Part shown: one piece after another, positions 62,800-64,000 of the stretch
Layout of the letters: each line of letters starts with the position of its first letter
Numbering within the stretch: position 1 is the first letter of the stretch
NCBI RefSeq assembly: GCF_018403285.1
Contig: NZ_BOSJ01000012.1
Coordinates: 1-64,000 of the forward strand
Length of the DNA stretch: 64,000 nt
Origin: Paenibacillus sp. J45TS6
GTDB lineage: Bacteria > Bacillota > Bacilli > Paenibacillales > Paenibacillaceae
Direction: 5' to 3'
Position numbers and translations under genes: made by a program
Notes under the pieces: generated by a model
What the model was told of the DNA's origin: nothing
What the model saw: only the letters and a program-made list of their open reading frames with translations
Database searches by the model: none

Positions 62800-63654
62800 T
62801 CATTTTTTTAATTCTTGCTCTTTTTTTTGTGACAATCGTTGCAAGTGTAACGCGAGATAGCTGACTTCTGCTCCATACACCGCGAGCTTCATTCGTTTTT
62901 CCATAACTTTGGTTAACGTCCATGAAAGGGAGTACATTTCTGGATATTCTTTACTTAGAAGAGAATCCAGTTTTTGAACCTCAGCCACTTCTTCTCCGCG
63001 CTTAATTCGTTCAATTGCAAACCGTAAATGTGTAACAAGCCTTGAATAATCTAAGGATTGCCGAGGGATTTGATAATCAAGTTTATCTTCCACGATAGCT
63101 ACAAGATCGGCAATTAATTTAGAATGTTGCTGCACTTCGCTTAGGTTCTGATTCGTCATTGCACTGTAGATATGGAGAGCGACGAATCCTATTTCTTCTT
63201 CTCCTAAATCTACACCAAGCCGTTCCTTGATCAAATTTATGGCATAAGATGCTAAACGGTATTCCATAGGATAAATTTCCTTCGTCTCATACAAAAAAGG
63301 ATTGTGTAATACAATACCTTGTTCCATCCGTTTCAGTGCAAATGCAATATGATCCGTTAGAGCAATATGAATATGTTCATTTAACTTCACATTACTCTCA
63401 CTTGTTATATATAAAATAATATCATTTATTGTCTCTATTAGTTTTTCACTCACTCGCGGAATGAGTTGTTTGTACTGCTCTTGTTCTTCCTGATTGGTTA
63501 AGATAAACATCTTCTCTACCGTTTGAAGCGGGATGATATCTCCGGACTTGCGATGAAAACCAATCCCCTTACCGATAACAACAACTTCCTCGTGTTCTGG
63601 ATGGGTTCCAATAATAACGTTATTGTTCAGTACTTTTGCCACTTTCAGGTTCAC
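62800..63654 (-). CDS. glcT: PTS-regulated transcriptional antiterminator GlcT
   Basis: 284 residues. The N-terminal RNA-binding CAT domain (VAKVLNNNVIIGTH...EEVVVIGKGIGFHRKSGD) is followed by two PRD domains with conserved histidines (NEHIHIALTDHIAFALKRME; DLGEEEIGFVALHIYSA). Phosphorylation of the PRDs by PtsG and HPr tells the protein whether glucose is present. It lies immediately upstream of ptsG and its RAT. GTG start after AGAGGTG. Confidence 0.95.
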   Translation of the reverse strand: MNLKVAKVLNNNVIIGTHPEHEEVVVIGKGIGFHRKSGDIIPLQTVEKMFILTNQEEQEQYKQLIPRVSEKLIETINDIILYITSESNVKLNEHIHIALTDHIAFALKRMEQGIVLHNPFLYETKEIYPMEYRLASYAINLIKERLGVDLGEEEIGFVALHIYSAMTNQNLSEVQQHSKLIADLVAIVEDKLDYQIPRQSLDYSRLVTHLRFAIERIKRGEEVAEVQKLDSLLSKEYPEMYSLSWTLTKVMEKRMKLAVYGAEVSYLALHLQRLSQKKEQELKK

Positions 63655-63794
63655 TTTTGCACCTCTTTTGCCTCATAATTCTTGTAACATTCGCACAGTA
63701 GATTCAGATAAGGCATACTGCTAAAAGTAACAAATTATGAGGCAGAGGTCAAATGTAGATCATTGTAAACAAAACGAATTAAATAGGTAATTCC

Positions 63795-64000
63795 TTAGAT
63801 TGAATCTTTGGTCGCTGCAACTTCAGCAGGAATGTTGATTTTTTCTATTGCTGCCGGCTCTTTACTTCCTTTTTTGGTTAAGCCTTGAATTAGCTGTTCT
63901 ACGTCAATGCCAGATACACTCTTAAGCATTTCCGGCGCGGTCGCCATAAGTTCTGTTACATAATTACTTACGCGTGTAGCACCCTCGCCTTTCCCCGTAT
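63795..64000 (-). CDS. floT: Flotillin-like protein, C-terminal part (cut by the window end)
   Basis: The last 67 codons of a gene entering from the right edge. GKGEGATRVSNYVTELMATA, then PEMLKSVSGIDVEQLIQGL, then an acidic/alanine tail ending ATKDSI, match the C terminus of FloT/YuaG-type flotillins. These SPFH proteins organise membrane microdomains. The N-terminal SPFH domain lies outside the window, so the assignment depends on the tail alone. Confidence 0.75.
   Translation of the reverse strand, partial: TGKGEGATRVSNYVTELMATAPEMLKSVSGIDVEQLIQGLTKKGSKEPAAIEKINIPAEVAATKDSI

Noticed and set aside
1-64000. CRISPR arrays, insertion sequences, tRNA or rRNA genes
   Set aside because: No regularly spaced repeats, transposase-like proteins or RNA-gene cores were seen in reading both strands; a weak or degenerate copy could still be missed by eye.

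Overview
The window looks like a chromosomal segment of a Paenibacillus-type endospore-forming Firmicute. It carries a spoVAC-spoVAD-spoVAEb locus, an uninterrupted sigK, spore-coat-like genes, FabV as enoyl reductase, and a glcT-ptsG-ptsH-ptsI locus with a RAT antiterminator. Starts are often GTG or TTG behind strong Shine-Dalgarno sequences. No rRNA, tRNA, CRISPR array, insertion sequence or prophage was recognised. These assignments rest on reading translations and motifs by eye; no database search was run.

Layout. 0.1-4.4 kb: spoVA operon (minus), a possible 26-residue membrane peptide behind a mother-cell-type promoter, an M42 aminopeptidase and a YdjM-like membrane protein. 4.6-12.2 kb: a defence block, consisting of a zeta-toxin-like kinase with an overlapping 59-residue partner and a four-gene Wadjet (jetD-jetA-jetB-jetC) SMC anti-plasmid operon. 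12.4-13.1 kb: sigK. 13.2-30.7 kb: ordinary accessory and metabolic genes (GH2 glycosidase, an FtsX-type permease remnant, P-loop kinase, DUF1992 protein, aldehyde dehydrogenase, EamA exporter, rhodanese, a two-gene ABC exporter, FUSC protein, YheC/YheD ATP-grasp). 30.8-38.8 kb: YitT protein behind an attenuator-like leader, FabV, glycosyltransferase, HIRAN protein, L25/Ctc, and a pullulanase with a C-terminal CBM41-like module. 39.2-47.0 kb: a seven-gene minus-strand unit combining an NMT1-type ABC importer with two cytosine-deaminase-like amidohydrolases, an FAD oxidase and a creatininase-family hydrolase. 47.3-49.9 kb: thiM-thiD-thiE under a TPP riboswitch with its own terminator. 49.9-52.4 kb, divergent from thiM: a roughly 500-nt leader with a seven-codon ORF and two tandem intrinsic terminators ahead of a MutS2-like gene that lacks the Smr nuclease domain. 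52.5-58.3 kb: CWC protein, MFS transporter with an ArsR-type regulator, and a plus-strand cluster of coat-like protein, 45-residue peptide, ArsB/NhaD-type permease and a second coat-like protein. 58.4-63.7 kb: PTS glucose operon with GlcT. The window ends inside a flotillin gene.

How it fits together. The PTS locus, pullulanase and GH2 enzyme serve carbohydrate uptake and breakdown. The spoVA genes, sigK, YheC/YheD and coat-like genes serve sporulation. The jet and zeta modules form a compact defence island between sigK and housekeeping genes. The best candidates for undescribed biology are the leader-controlled Smr-less MutS2 homologue, the importer/deaminase/creatininase unit of unknown substrate, and the coat-peptide-permease-coat cluster. 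A family of similar stem-loops recurs at three gene ends, two of which bracket the Wadjet operon.
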